64,000 nucleotides of DNA from Candidatus Anaerostipes excrementavium. Its GTDB lineage: Bacteria; Bacillota; Clostridia; Lachnospirales; Lachnospiraceae. The DNA is taken from assembly GCA_019114985.1 (NCBI GenBank), contig DXEM01000034.1, forward strand, positions 48,676 to 112,675. Reading direction: 5' to 3'. The notes below the pieces were generated by a model, which saw only the letters and a program-made list of their open reading frames with translations, did not search any database and was not told where the DNA came from. Positions within the stretch are counted from its first letter, which is position 1. Every line of letters begins with the position of its first letter. The position numbers were made by a program, and so were the translations under genes. This document shows, piece after piece, positions 11,501-19,041 of this stretch.

Positions 11501-13059
11501 GATGCGGACATGACGCTTATTTGTCTGATGAGATTCAGCGTATGATGAAGGAAATTTCCGGAAAAGTCCCGCTGATCTTAAAATTAGATGAAAGTGATAT
11601 TCAGGGACCATTGAGGATCCGGGTAAGATCGTTTATCGAGACGGTCAATATGCGCCGGAAGAATGAGGGAAAACGACAGATCCATGAACTTACGGATCCA
11701 TATGCGGTAAAATTTACAAAGAAGGATAAGAAAGAAAAAATTGTTCTTATTCCGAATACGTCCCATGCGTTTTGCAGGCTGATGTCGGCAGCGCTTAGCG
11801 GCCAGGGCATTCGAACCGTGCCTTTGGAGATCGGACGGGATGAAGCGATTCGTCTTGGAAAGAAATATGTACATAACGATATTTGCTTTCCGGCACAGAT
11901 TGTCATTGGCGAAGCGCTGGCTCCTTTGGTACATGGAGAATATGATGATGCAGAGGTGGCAGTCTGCATGGCAAAATATATTGGAGACTGTCGATTGACT
12001 CATTACGGAGCCCTGCTTCGAAAAGCATTGGATGATGCGGGATTTGCTCATGTTCCGATTCTGACCAATGATGACGAGGATTCCCATGATCTTCATCCGG
12101 GATTCAAGATGAATCTTTCGTCATCCTTAAAGATCGCTTTCGCTCTTCCTATGATCGATGTATTGGAAGAACTTTTAAGAAAAATTCGTCCATATGAGAA
12201 AAAACACGGAAGTACAGATCAAGCATTTGAGCAGGCGCTGGATCAGGTAATTTACGGACTTCAGGATCATGGATTACATGGAGCGAAAAAAGGTTTTGAA
12301 AAAGCTATTGATATTATGAACAGCGTTCCATATGATCGAAGCAAAAAACGCCCGGGAGTCTTAATTGTAGGAGAGTATCTGCTGAATTTCCATCCGGGAG
12401 CCAATCATGAGATTGAAAAATATTTGGAACAAAATGGATTTGAAATTATCGAGGCACGTATGACCGACGTGATTCGCAAGACCTATTTCTGCAGGGATGC
12501 ACAGATTCAGGAATTTGGTTTGAAAAAACCAATCAAAGATAAAACCTGGTATCACTTTGCCAATCGGGCATTTGATCTTGCTCATGCGTTTACAGACCGA
12601 ATTGCGAAACGTCATCCGCTTTATACGCCGGCCTGCAGACTTCCGGATTTGGTAAAAGAAAGTGACCCGATCATCCATCATACCTTTGATGCCGGAGAAG
12701 GGGTACTGATTCCGGGAGAGATTCTGCACCATGCAAAACAAGGGTGCCGTGCATTTGTCATTTTGCAGCCATTTGGATGTCTGCCGAATCATGTCGTTGG
12801 AAGAGGAGTGGTCAAACGTTTGAAAGAAATGTATCCGGACGCACAGATTCTGCCGCTGGATTATGATCCGGACGTTAGTTTCGCCAACGTAGAGAATCGT
12901 CTGCAAATGTTAATCATGAACATGAAAAGCAGCCAAAATTTCAATGAAAATACTGTAAAAGAGGGGGAGATGGCAAGTGAATTACAGAAAACACGCAGAA
13001 GAATTCATGGAAAATATGAAGGTTCTGCGGAAAAATGCGGCGCTCCAGTGTTTAAGTGA
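8578..13059 (+). CDS. 2-hydroxyacyl-CoA dehydratase activase/dehydratase fusion protein
   Basis: A 1493-residue cytosolic protein with two tandem ASKHA-fold ATPase/activase modules and a dehydratase-like C-terminal half. Module 1 begins LVGIDVGSTTTKIAAID (about 10-26) and has the Fe-S cysteine loop NGSCAGGTGAF; module 2 begins LGIDSGSTTTKFVLID (about 341-356) and has NEACSSGCGSF. The later parts match DUF2229 and HgdB/C-like 2-hydroxyglutaryl-CoA dehydratase domains, with conserved cysteines (VVCPFCTNHCKRA, VCFPAK, DICFPAQI). Canonical activases (HgdC) couple ATP hydrolysis to one-electron injection into the dehydratase; these fused proteins are widespread in Clostridia but their substrate is not known. 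The C-terminus overlaps the MarR gene by 83 bp. Confidence 0.88.
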   Translation: MKETKQMFLVGIDVGSTTTKIAAIDPDSYEIKYSDYKRHHAAQRKSVYDAFNLFRENYPDALVRVALTGSGAKILADELGVPYIQEVVANSVALKNQYADVRTAIELGGQDAKMIFFRKDSVTGDLTVADMRMNGSCAGGTGAFIDEIASILRTPVEELNDLASRGTCVYDISGRCGVYAKTDIQPLLNQGISKADIALSAMHAIAKQTIGGLAQGLDIEKPVAFEGGPMTFQPTLVKVFAERLDLSKEDMILPEHPEIMIAYGTALSIPQMFEEEAKTLSIRQMCQRMEKEQQAKGREQHKEPPFFQSEEEKEAFLKRHDRPSLPEREFLPGEELSVYLGIDSGSTTTKFVLIDEDENILDSFYASNEGDPLLIAKKALIEMNEKYRQMGVKLHIKAAGTTGYGEMLFYHGFGADCHMVETVAHAKATSKYVPDASFILDIGGQDMKAIWLDHGIITNIVVNEACSSGCGSFLENFASSLHIPVTKIAEAAFDSKDPAALGSRCTVFMNSSIVTEQRNGKDSKDIMAGLCRSIIENVFTKVIRISSTESLGNKIVVQGGTFQNDAVLRALENYIGKEVVRAPYPGIMGAIGAALSAKEHAQETKKESSFICMDDLKDFTYTQEANVVCPFCTNHCKRAVIRFSNGKSWVTNNRCERGEIIGDAREKEVQAQLKKKNQEKNQIPNLYRLREKLLFQDYPTVQAAGDQKTVIGIPRVLSFWDTMPFWTTFYKSLGFQVKLSDKSSREIYEEGLSAVTSDTVCFPAKLVHGHIRNLKEKGADRIFMPSITTMVPENQEKTSESMCAVVKGYPIVIRNSDDPEKKWGIPFDAPLFHWQDPKDRDRQLIDYMEKTFGLEAKQVKKAMEAGDQAQKAFRDELKAAGSRVLKEAEEKGTYAVVLASRPYQNDALVNHDLPEMLTSLGIAVLTADSLPEVEQVDLKKSRLDIVNNYHARMLSSAIMAARSDHLEYIQIVSFGCGHDAYLSDEIQRMMKEISGKVPLILKLDESDIQGPLRIRVRSFIETVNMRRKNEGKRQIHELTDPYAVKFTKKDKKEKIVLIPNTSHAFCRLMSAALSGQGIRTVPLEIGRDEAIRLGKKYVHNDICFPAQIVIGEALAPLVHGEYDDAEVAVCMAKYIGDCRLTHYGALLRKALDDAGFAHVPILTNDDEDSHDLHPGFKMNLSSSLKIAFALPMIDVLEELLRKIRPYEKKHGSTDQAFEQALDQVIYGLQDHGLHGAKKGFEKAIDIMNSVPYDRSKKRPGVLIVGEYLLNFHPGANHEIEKYLEQNGFEIIEARMTDVIRKTYFCRDAQIQEFGLKKPIKDKTWYHFANRAFDLAHAFTDRIAKRHPLYTPACRLPDLVKESDPIIHHTFDAGEGVLIPGEILHHAKQGCRAFVILQPFGCLPNHVVGRGVVKRLKEMYPDAQILPLDYDPDVSFANVENRLQMLIMNMKSSQNFNENTVKEGEMASELQKTRRRIHGKYEGSAEKCGAPVFK

Positions 13060-13441
13060 TGTATCACAAGGGGAAATGGCAGTTTTGTGTTATCTTCACT
13101 TTAGTCACAACGGAGCCACGGCCGGGGAATTGACGAATGAATTCCAGGTCAGATCTTCCAGAACTGCAGCCATATTAAATGCTCTGGAAAAGAAGGGTTA
13201 TGCCTATCGAGAGCCTGATCCGTCGGATAAAAGAAAAGTCCGGGTCTATATCACGGAGGAAGGAAAACGGTTTGCTTTGCATGAACATGAAGACGCCGTT
13301 CGTCATTTTGAAGAAATTCTGCAAATGATCGGGAAGGAAGACAGTAAACATCTGATCCGGATTGTCCAAAGGATTACGGATTGTATGGAAGATCAATTTT
13401 TTCAAGATCAAAAGAAAGGAAATGGCAAATATGGGAATTGA
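12977..13441 (+). CDS. MarR-family transcriptional regulator
   Basis: A 154-residue winged-helix repressor. The recognition region is VSQGEMAVLCYL, then ATAGELTNEFQVRSSRTAAI, and the wing is LEKKGYAYREPDPSDKRKV, including the DxRxxxV signature of MarR wings. It starts with GTG, preceded by GAGGGGGAG, and lies inside the last 83 bp of the activase gene in another frame, so the two are co-transcribed and possibly coupled. It probably regulates its own operon; the palindrome at 8546-8558 is a candidate site. Confidence 0.88.
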   Translation: MNYRKHAEEFMENMKVLRKNAALQCLSDVSQGEMAVLCYLHFSHNGATAGELTNEFQVRSSRTAAILNALEKKGYAYREPDPSDKRKVRVYITEEGKRFALHEHEDAVRHFEEILQMIGKEDSKHLIRIVQRITDCMEDQFFQDQKKGNGKYGN

Positions 13442-13952
13442 GTTTCAGTTTTTAGATTATCTTCAGACTCTCCACACACCGCTGGCAGATGCTGTTATGA
13501 TTGCGGCATCGACCCTTGGCAATGGAGGAATTCTTTGGATTTTGCTGACAATCATTTTATTATGTATTCCGAAAACTCGGACGATTGGTATTGTCATGGC
13601 AGTTTCTTTATGCATAGATGCTTTGTTGTGCAATGTGATTTTAAAACCAATGATTGCCCGTATTCGGCCTTATCATGTGAATACAGCGATAGAGCTGCTG
13701 GTGCGGCCGCCGAGAGATTATTCTTTCCCGTCTGGACATACGGCCGCTTCTTTCGCAGCAGTTGCAGCTCTGTATTTTACGGGGCAAAAGAAGATGGGGC
13801 GGATTTTTTTGATCGCAGCGATTCTAATTGCATTTTCCAGAATGTATCTGTACATACATTATCCGACCGATATTTTAGGCGGCATTCTTGTTGGAGTTTT
13901 GTCAGGTTATCTTGGGTATGTGTTAACGCAAAAAATAAAAAATCGTAAATGA
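13431..13952 (+). CDS. PAP2-family phosphatase (undecaprenyl-PP phosphatase-like)
   Basis: A 173-residue integral membrane phosphatase. All three PAP2 motifs are present: KPMIARIRP (K-x6-RP), FPSGHTAAS (PSGH) and SRMYLYIHYPTD (SR-x5-H-x3-D). Five to six hydrophobic helices surround them. The family dephosphorylates lipid phosphates such as phosphatidic acid or undecaprenyl pyrophosphate. I chose ATG 13431, 10 bp after AAAGGA; ATG 13422 is too close to that site. It overlaps the MarR stop by 11 bp, so it is the last gene of this operon. Confidence 0.9.
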   Translation: MGIEFQFLDYLQTLHTPLADAVMIAASTLGNGGILWILLTIILLCIPKTRTIGIVMAVSLCIDALLCNVILKPMIARIRPYHVNTAIELLVRPPRDYSFPSGHTAASFAAVAALYFTGQKKMGRIFLIAAILIAFSRMYLYIHYPTDILGGILVGVLSGYLGYVLTQKIKNRK

Positions 13953-13956
13953 CACC

Positions 13957-13998
13957 GGCGGCAGCAGAACGTTGAAGTTTTGCTGCCGCCTATCATTT
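13957..13998. terminator. Bidirectional terminator between PAP2 and TetR genes
   Basis: GGCGGCAGCA (13957-13966) pairs with TGCTGCCGCC (13981-13990), with TATCATTTTTATTTT on the plus side. It serves two convergent genes. Confidence 0.8.
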
Positions 13999-14538
13999 TT
14001 ATTTTGTTAAAACTTTTAAAAGGAGATCCTGCATCTGTCTGGCCAGAACTTCCTTATCCGTGTTTTTGTTTTTGGAAGCTTCCAGAAGCAGTCCGGCGAG
14101 TCCATAAGTACAAAAATCAAGGATGGCGTCTATATCAAAGTAATTGAAAGACAAGGGTTCTTTTCTCTGCAGAAGAATACGAAGAATATTTTCCAGGAAA
14201 GAACGAAGAGAAGATACGAGAAGCTGTTCGATGAATTCCCGATGTTTGGAATCCAGAAGGCGGGTAATAAAATAGTGATTTTCAAAGACGAAATCAATAA
14301 ACATATGAATACCGCTCTTGTAGTCAGTGACATTACGGCTTTGATCTAAAAGTTTCTCCAACTTACGATGAGCAATCCATTCCAGTACATCCAGAATATC
14401 TTTGTAGTAATAATAAAAACTCTGGCGGGAAATTTCGCATTCAGTCACCAGAAGTTTGATCGTAATTTTATCCAGACTTTGGCGTTCCAAGAGCTTCTCT
14501 AATGTATCTGCGATTTTATCTTTTGTCATATCAGACAT
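13999..14538 (-). CDS. TetR/AcrR-family regulator, DhaS-like
   Basis: A 179-residue regulator. The N-terminal helix-turn-helix (about 5-50) reads IADTLEKLLERQSLDKITIK then ISRQSFYYYYKDI. The C-terminal region (LDILSFCTYGLAG-like end, about 120-179) fits the TetR_C_8/DhaS type. It is transcribed away from the ftsH remnant; a possible promoter is TTGTCA with an 18-bp spacer and TATGAT near 14561-14590. GGAGGTAATGAAGG precedes the start. Its original target may have been the broken ftsH region; no clear operator was found. Confidence 0.8.
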   Translation of the reverse strand: MSDMTKDKIADTLEKLLERQSLDKITIKLLVTECEISRQSFYYYYKDILDVLEWIAHRKLEKLLDQSRNVTDYKSGIHMFIDFVFENHYFITRLLDSKHREFIEQLLVSSLRSFLENILRILLQRKEPLSFNYFDIDAILDFCTYGLAGLLLEASKNKNTDKEVLARQMQDLLLKVLTK

Positions 14539-14688
14539 CCTTCATTACCTCCATATTTTCATCTATCATATCATAAAAGTTCTTTTCTTGACAAATTTCC
14601 AACAGTGTAAAGACAGAACAAATACATTGCAAATGGTATCATGATTTCTTTTTTGCTAAAGTAGTCGTAGAAGAATGGAGGAATGAAG

Positions 14689-15845
14689 ATGAATGAGGTA
14701 AAAAAGCCCAAAAAACCTTTGATTTATTATTATATTATAGTGCTTATCGTTTTATTATTGTTTAATATGTTCATAACACCGTGGCTGACGGAGCAAAAAG
14801 TAAAAGAAGTTGATTATGGAACCTTTATTTCTATGACGGAAAAAGGTGAAATTGATCGGGTCGATATTCAGGATCAAGATAATAAGATCTTATTTACGGA
14901 TAAAGAGGATCACATTTATAAAACGGCAAAAGTGGAGGATCCCGATTTAACAAAAAGGCTCTACGATGCCAAAATATCTTTTTATGGAGAAGAAATTCAG
15001 GAAACATCTCCTTTTCTCACTGCATTGCTGACATGGGTACTGCCGTTGTTGATTTTCATTGGCATTGGACAATATATGTCCAAAAAGTTGATGGAAAGAG
15101 CAGGCGGGAAAAATTCCATGGCTTTTGGCATGGGCAAGAGCAATGCTAAAATTTATGTAAAATCTTCCGAAGGCATTAAATTTTCGGATGTAGCCGGAGA
15201 AGATGAGGCCAAAGAAAATTTGACGGAAATTGTAGAGTATCTTCATAATCCGGATAAATATAAAGAGATTGGTGCTTCTATACCGAAAGGTATTTTGCTG
15301 GTGGGACCTCCGGGAACCGGAAAAACCATGCTTGCAAAAGCTGTTGCCGGAGAAGCAGATGTTCCGTTCTTTTCCATCTCAGGATCAGAATTTGTTGAAA
15401 TGTTTGTTGGTATGGGAGCATCCAAAGTAAGAGATTTGTTCAAGCAGGCGAAAGAAAAGGCGCTAAGATTGCTACTTTTACCGGCGGAAGAGCTGCAGAA
15501 GAAATTGTGTTTGGTTCTGTGACCACAGGTGCATCAAATGGCATTGAACAAGCGACAAAGCTTGCCAGAGCTATGATTACTCGCTATGGAATGAGCAAAG
15601 ATTTTGATATGGTAGCAATGGAAGTGCAGCAAAATCAATATTTAGGAGGGGATACGTCTCTCACCTGTTCTGCCCAGACACAGGCAGAAATCGATCGAAA
15701 AGTCGTAGAGTTGGTAAGGCATCAGCATGAAAAAGCTGCTGAAATTCTTTTGGAAAATCGTGAAAAACTGGATGAACTGTCACAGTATTTGTATCAGAAA
15801 GAAACGATTACCGGCGAAGAATTTATGAAAATCTTAAACTCATAA
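14689..15845 (+). pseudogene. ftsH: ftsH pseudogene: internal deletion plus frameshift
   Basis: The 5' part encodes the FtsH membrane anchor (helices about 10-30 and 105-127) and the AAA domain start with Walker A GPPGTGKT, stopping at FKQAKEKA (about base 15462). The DNA then continues in another frame with [18 protein letters not shown], which belongs far downstream in the protease domain. The Walker B, second region of homology and HEXXH zinc site are all lost, an estimated 200-plus codons. The 3' part also has GASNGI where FtsH has GASND, so the third zinc ligand is changed. No active protease can be made. The 5' fragment terminates at 15522. A full-length copy presumably exists elsewhere. 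Start 14689 follows GGAGGA at 8 bp. Confidence 0.92.
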
Positions 15846-15854
15846 GGAGGAATT

Positions 15855-16628
15855 ATGACGGTTTATCATACCATATGGAACTTCTTCTTTTATGGATTTG
15901 TCGGATGGTGCGCGGAAGTTGCTTTCGCGGCCGTTCGACAGGGGAAGTTTGTGAACAGGGGATTTCTAAATGGACCGATCTGTCCTATTTATGGAATTGG
16001 CGTCAGTTTAATTATTGCGCTTTTGGATGGATATAAACAAAATCTCGTTCTATTGTATCTGGCATCTGCGGTATTGGTAACACTTCTTGAGTGGGTAACT
16101 GGATTTCTGTTGGAGAAGCTATTTCATCACCGTTGGTGGGATTATTCCGAAATGCCATTCAATATTGGCGGCTATGTATGTCCGCTCTTCTCCATGATAT
16201 GGGGGTTGGCATGCGTCATCGTTGTCTGTTTTCTCCATCCGCCAATTAGAAAATGTATCTCGTGGCTTCCAAAATGGATAGGAGTCCTGCTGCTGATTGC
16301 ATTAGGTTTGGTTTTGTTAGCGGATCTTTATGTAACCGTTGCCGGAATTTTCAAGTTCAATCGAAGATTGGAACGTATGGAAGCGCTTGCCGGAGATTTG
16401 CGGAAGGTATCCAATCAAATTGGAGAAAATATCTATCAGAATATGATGGAGGGAAAAGAGAAACAAGAAAAATTAAAAGAAGCAAAAGAAAAATACAAAG
16501 CATTGCTTGAAAAATCTTCGAAATTTGATCGAAGGCTTCTTAAAGCTTTCCCGAAGCTTCGCTCCGAACGCTATGAAAAAGCATTGGAGGAGCTTCGGAA
16601 ATATCTGGAAGAACATCGTAGATTTTAA
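15855..16628 (+). CDS. CmpB-family (PF06541) membrane protein with coiled-coil tail
   Basis: A 257-residue protein with about five transmembrane helices in the first 175 residues and a highly charged, probably coiled-coil tail (180-257). Signature segments are GFVGWCAEVAF, NRGFLNGPICPIYGIG and WWDYSEMPFNIGGYVCP, which match the family called putative ABC transporter permease/CmpB. Real function is unknown. AAGGAGG precedes the start, 9 bp after the ftsH remnant. It converges with the GntR gene and overlaps its end by 4 bp. Confidence 0.82.
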   Translation: MTVYHTIWNFFFYGFVGWCAEVAFAAVRQGKFVNRGFLNGPICPIYGIGVSLIIALLDGYKQNLVLLYLASAVLVTLLEWVTGFLLEKLFHHRWWDYSEMPFNIGGYVCPLFSMIWGLACVIVVCFLHPPIRKCISWLPKWIGVLLLIALGLVLLADLYVTVAGIFKFNRRLERMEALAGDLRKVSNQIGENIYQNMMEGKEKQEKLKEAKEKYKALLEKSSKFDRRLLKAFPKLRSERYEKALEELRKYLEEHRRF

Positions 16629-17347
16629 TATTGTACAAATTCCGAGAATCCAAAATTATCCGGAACGAAATGAGATTCTGTGTATTCAAACAAAGTTCCA
16701 TCGCTGATATATACGTAATTATAGATGACGCCGACACAATCATAATCGCCGAGAGAAAGATATTCAATGTCTTTTTCCTCGGCTTTTTTAATTCGAACAA
16801 TACGTCTTGCTGCCAAGATTTTTTTATGTAAGGTGTGGGTGATATAACCATAGATAGAACTTTGAGCAATGTTGACATTTAATCCGGTTACCACATCTTT
16901 TCGAAAGTAATTTACATCTAACAGCAATGGCCGGTCATCCAAATATCGAAGCCTTTGGATATAATAGACTTCTGTTCCCGGCGTAAATCCTGTTATGGAG
17001 CTTAATTCTTCATCTACGGTTATTTCCCGAAAAGCCATGACGCTGGTTGCAACGTCAGCATGATGGGATTGGGTAATGGCTGGGATACTGCCATAACTTC
17101 TCAAATTCAGAAAGAATCGATCATCCTGGATTGGAAGAGTCTGTAAGATGACGGTCCCTCTCCCTTTTATGCTCTGAACATAGCCTTCGTCGTTTAATTT
17201 AGCGATCGCACGATGAATCGTGTTGCGGCTGCACTGGAATTCTTCGGCTAATTTGACCTCTTTGGGAAGCATATGTTCCGGGTAGCGTTCATTGATTATA
17301 TTATCTTTTAATGTCTCATAAATCTGATCAAACTTAATCTTTGGCAT
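16625..17347 (-). CDS. GntR/HutC-family regulator with UTRA ligand domain
   Basis: A 240-residue repressor. The GntR winged helix is residues 5-70 (LPKEVKLAEEFQCSRNTIHR, then GYVQSIKGRGTVI). The UTRA domain (about 90-235) has the usual FREITVDEELSSITGF and PGTEVYYIQRLRYLDDRPL. UTRA proteins normally sense a phosphorylated sugar. It is divergent from the PTS EIIBC gene, and two identical ATGTTTAAACAT palindromes lie between them, one on each promoter. It therefore probably represses both the PTS operon and itself. GGAGG precedes the start. Confidence 0.9.
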   Translation of the reverse strand: MPKIKFDQIYETLKDNIINERYPEHMLPKEVKLAEEFQCSRNTIHRAIAKLNDEGYVQSIKGRGTVILQTLPIQDDRFFLNLRSYGSIPAITQSHHADVATSVMAFREITVDEELSSITGFTPGTEVYYIQRLRYLDDRPLLLDVNYFRKDVVTGLNVNIAQSSIYGYITHTLHKKILAARRIVRIKKAEEKDIEYLSLGDYDCVGVIYNYVYISDGTLFEYTESHFVPDNFGFSEFVQY

Positions 17348-17374
17348 AGGAAGTCCTCCTTTTTTGACAATCCT

Positions 17375-17424
17375 ATTTTACAACATCGTTTATTTTGACG
17401 CAACTAATTATTATGTTTAAACAT
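17375..17424 (-). promoter_or_regulatory. gntR promoter and upstream operator 1
   Basis: On the minus strand: -35 TTGCGT (17403-17398), 17-bp spacer, -10 TAAAAT (17380-17375). Operator copy 1, ATGTTTAAACAT (17413-17424), lies just upstream of the -35. Confidence 0.7.
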
Positions 17425-17533
17425 TAAAAATATAAAAAATGCCAGAAAATGCAAAAACAAAAGATTTATATTGCAAATTGCATAAAAATACAAAGAAATT
17501 TCTGTTATATATTAACAATAAACAAAAAATATG

Positions 17534-17580
17534 TTGACAAATATGTTTAAACATATATAATTTGAATTGTAAACGGTACC
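17534..17580 (+). promoter_or_regulatory. PTS operon promoter with GntR operator 2 and a cre-like site
   Basis: TTGACA (17534-17539), 16-bp spacer, TATAAT (17556-17561). The extended palindrome ATATGTTTAAACATAT (17541-17556) fills the spacer, ideal for blocking polymerase. TTGTAAACGGTACC (17567-17580), at the expected transcription start, resembles a CcpA cre site with about two mismatches. Repression by GntR plus catabolite control is inferred. Confidence 0.78.
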
Positions 17581-17612
17581 GAATTCAAAAAAATAAATGT
17601 GGAGGAGTTAAG

Positions 17613-19040
17613 ATGAAAATCAATCAGCAAGATATATTGGATATCATAAAAAATGTGGGCGGGAAAGAAAATATTTCCTTGCTGACCCATTGTGTCACAA
17701 GACTTCGTTTTGTCTTAAAAGATGAATCAAAAATTGACGAGAAAAACTTAAAAGAAAATTCTTTGGTGAAAGGCTGTTTTTCTGTGAAAGGACAATATCA
17801 AGTGATTATCGGTCCGGGTCTGGTGGATCAGGTATATGATTTGGTTTTGGCAGAAACCGGCGCCAAAGAAGCAGATAACAGCGAGTTAAAAGATGTGGAA
17901 GATGAAGCAATGAATCCGCTTCAGAAAGCATTAAAACTCTTTTCTGATGTGTTCTATCCAATCCTTCCGGCAATCGTAGGAGCCGGTCTGCTTTTGGGTA
18001 TCAGCAACCTTTTAACGAATGGCGGAATTTTTGGAAAAGAATCTCTGGTTGTTATGTTCCCGGCAATTGCAGGTCTGGCAAATATGATTACAATGGTTGC
18101 AAATACTGCGTTTACATATATTCCGGTATTAGTTGCCTGGTCCGCGGCTAAACGTTTTGGCGGAAGTCCGATGTTAGGCGTATTGCTTGGATTAGTTTTG
18201 ATCAATGGAGATTTGATTCCGGGATCCCAGATGTCTTCTGTAATTTCCGGAGCCGTCGAGCCTCAGTATTGGAATATTTTCGGAATTGATATCTTGAAGA
18301 TCGGATATCAGAATTCGGTTCTTCCGGCGCTGGTTGCTTCCTGGGTATTGGTCGTACTGGAAAAATGGCTGAAAAAGCATCTGCCGAATTCTGTACAGCT
18401 GATCTTCGTTGCTCCGATTTCCATTTTTGTGACAGCATTTTTAACATTCTTATGCATTGGACCTGCAATGAATCAGGTCGCAGCATGGATTACAGACGCA
18501 ATTGTACTTGCTTTTGATAAAGTACCGATTCTGGCAGGATTTCTGTTTGGAGTTTTATGGGAACCGCTGGTTGTCACAGGAATGCATCATGCATTCATTG
18601 CCTTGAATATCCAGCTGGTCGCAGCTACACAGCAAAGTTATATGCTTTCCATCATCACCATTACCTGTGTTGCAGAAGCAGGAGCTGTTCTTGCGATGTC
18701 AAGATTAATGAAGAGCAAAAATCAAAAAGGAATTGCGATTTCTGCCGGTACTGCAGCACTTTTGGGAGTTACAGAGCCGTCAATGTTCGGTGTAACTATA
18801 GCGGCAAGATATCCATTCATCTGTTCCATTTTAAGTTCAGGAATTGCAGGAATCTTGATTATGATCTTCAAGGTATATGCAGTTTCTCTTGGACCTAGCG
18901 GACCTTTGGCTTTCACAATCATTCCGGCACAATTCTGGCCGCAGCATTATTTCTGTATGGCGCTTGCCTTTGTGCTTGCTTTCGTCTCTACGCTGGTGAT
19001 TGGTAAAGCAAGACAGAAAAAAGGATTGGAAGTGGCATAA
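17613..19040 (+). CDS. PTS sugar transporter EIIBC (sucrose/trehalose/MurNAc type)
   Basis: A 475-residue PTS permease: EIIB at 1-85 with phosphorylated Cys27 in THCVTRLRF, then a ten-helix EIIC at about 105-470 (GVTEPSMFGVTI motif near 400). No EIIA domain is attached, as in sucrose, trehalose and N-acetylmuramate transporters, which borrow EIIA from another protein. GGAGGAGT lies 6 bp before the start. Three hydrolase genes follow with almost no gaps, and none is a phospho-glycosidase, so the substrate is unusual or acylated. Substrate not assignable from sequence alone. Confidence 0.9.
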   Translation: MKINQQDILDIIKNVGGKENISLLTHCVTRLRFVLKDESKIDEKNLKENSLVKGCFSVKGQYQVIIGPGLVDQVYDLVLAETGAKEADNSELKDVEDEAMNPLQKALKLFSDVFYPILPAIVGAGLLLGISNLLTNGGIFGKESLVVMFPAIAGLANMITMVANTAFTYIPVLVAWSAAKRFGGSPMLGVLLGLVLINGDLIPGSQMSSVISGAVEPQYWNIFGIDILKIGYQNSVLPALVASWVLVVLEKWLKKHLPNSVQLIFVAPISIFVTAFLTFLCIGPAMNQVAAWITDAIVLAFDKVPILAGFLFGVLWEPLVVTGMHHAFIALNIQLVAATQQSYMLSIITITCVAEAGAVLAMSRLMKSKNQKGIAISAGTAALLGVTEPSMFGVTIAARYPFICSILSSGIAGILIMIFKVYAVSLGPSGPLAFTIIPAQFWPQHYFCMALAFVLAFVSTLVIGKARQKKGLEVA

Positions 19041-19041
19041 G

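Noticed and set aside
14689..15845. Programmed frameshift in ftsH
   Set aside because: The junction also skips the Walker B, SRH and HEXXH regions, so frameshifting could not restore the protein; it is a deletion.
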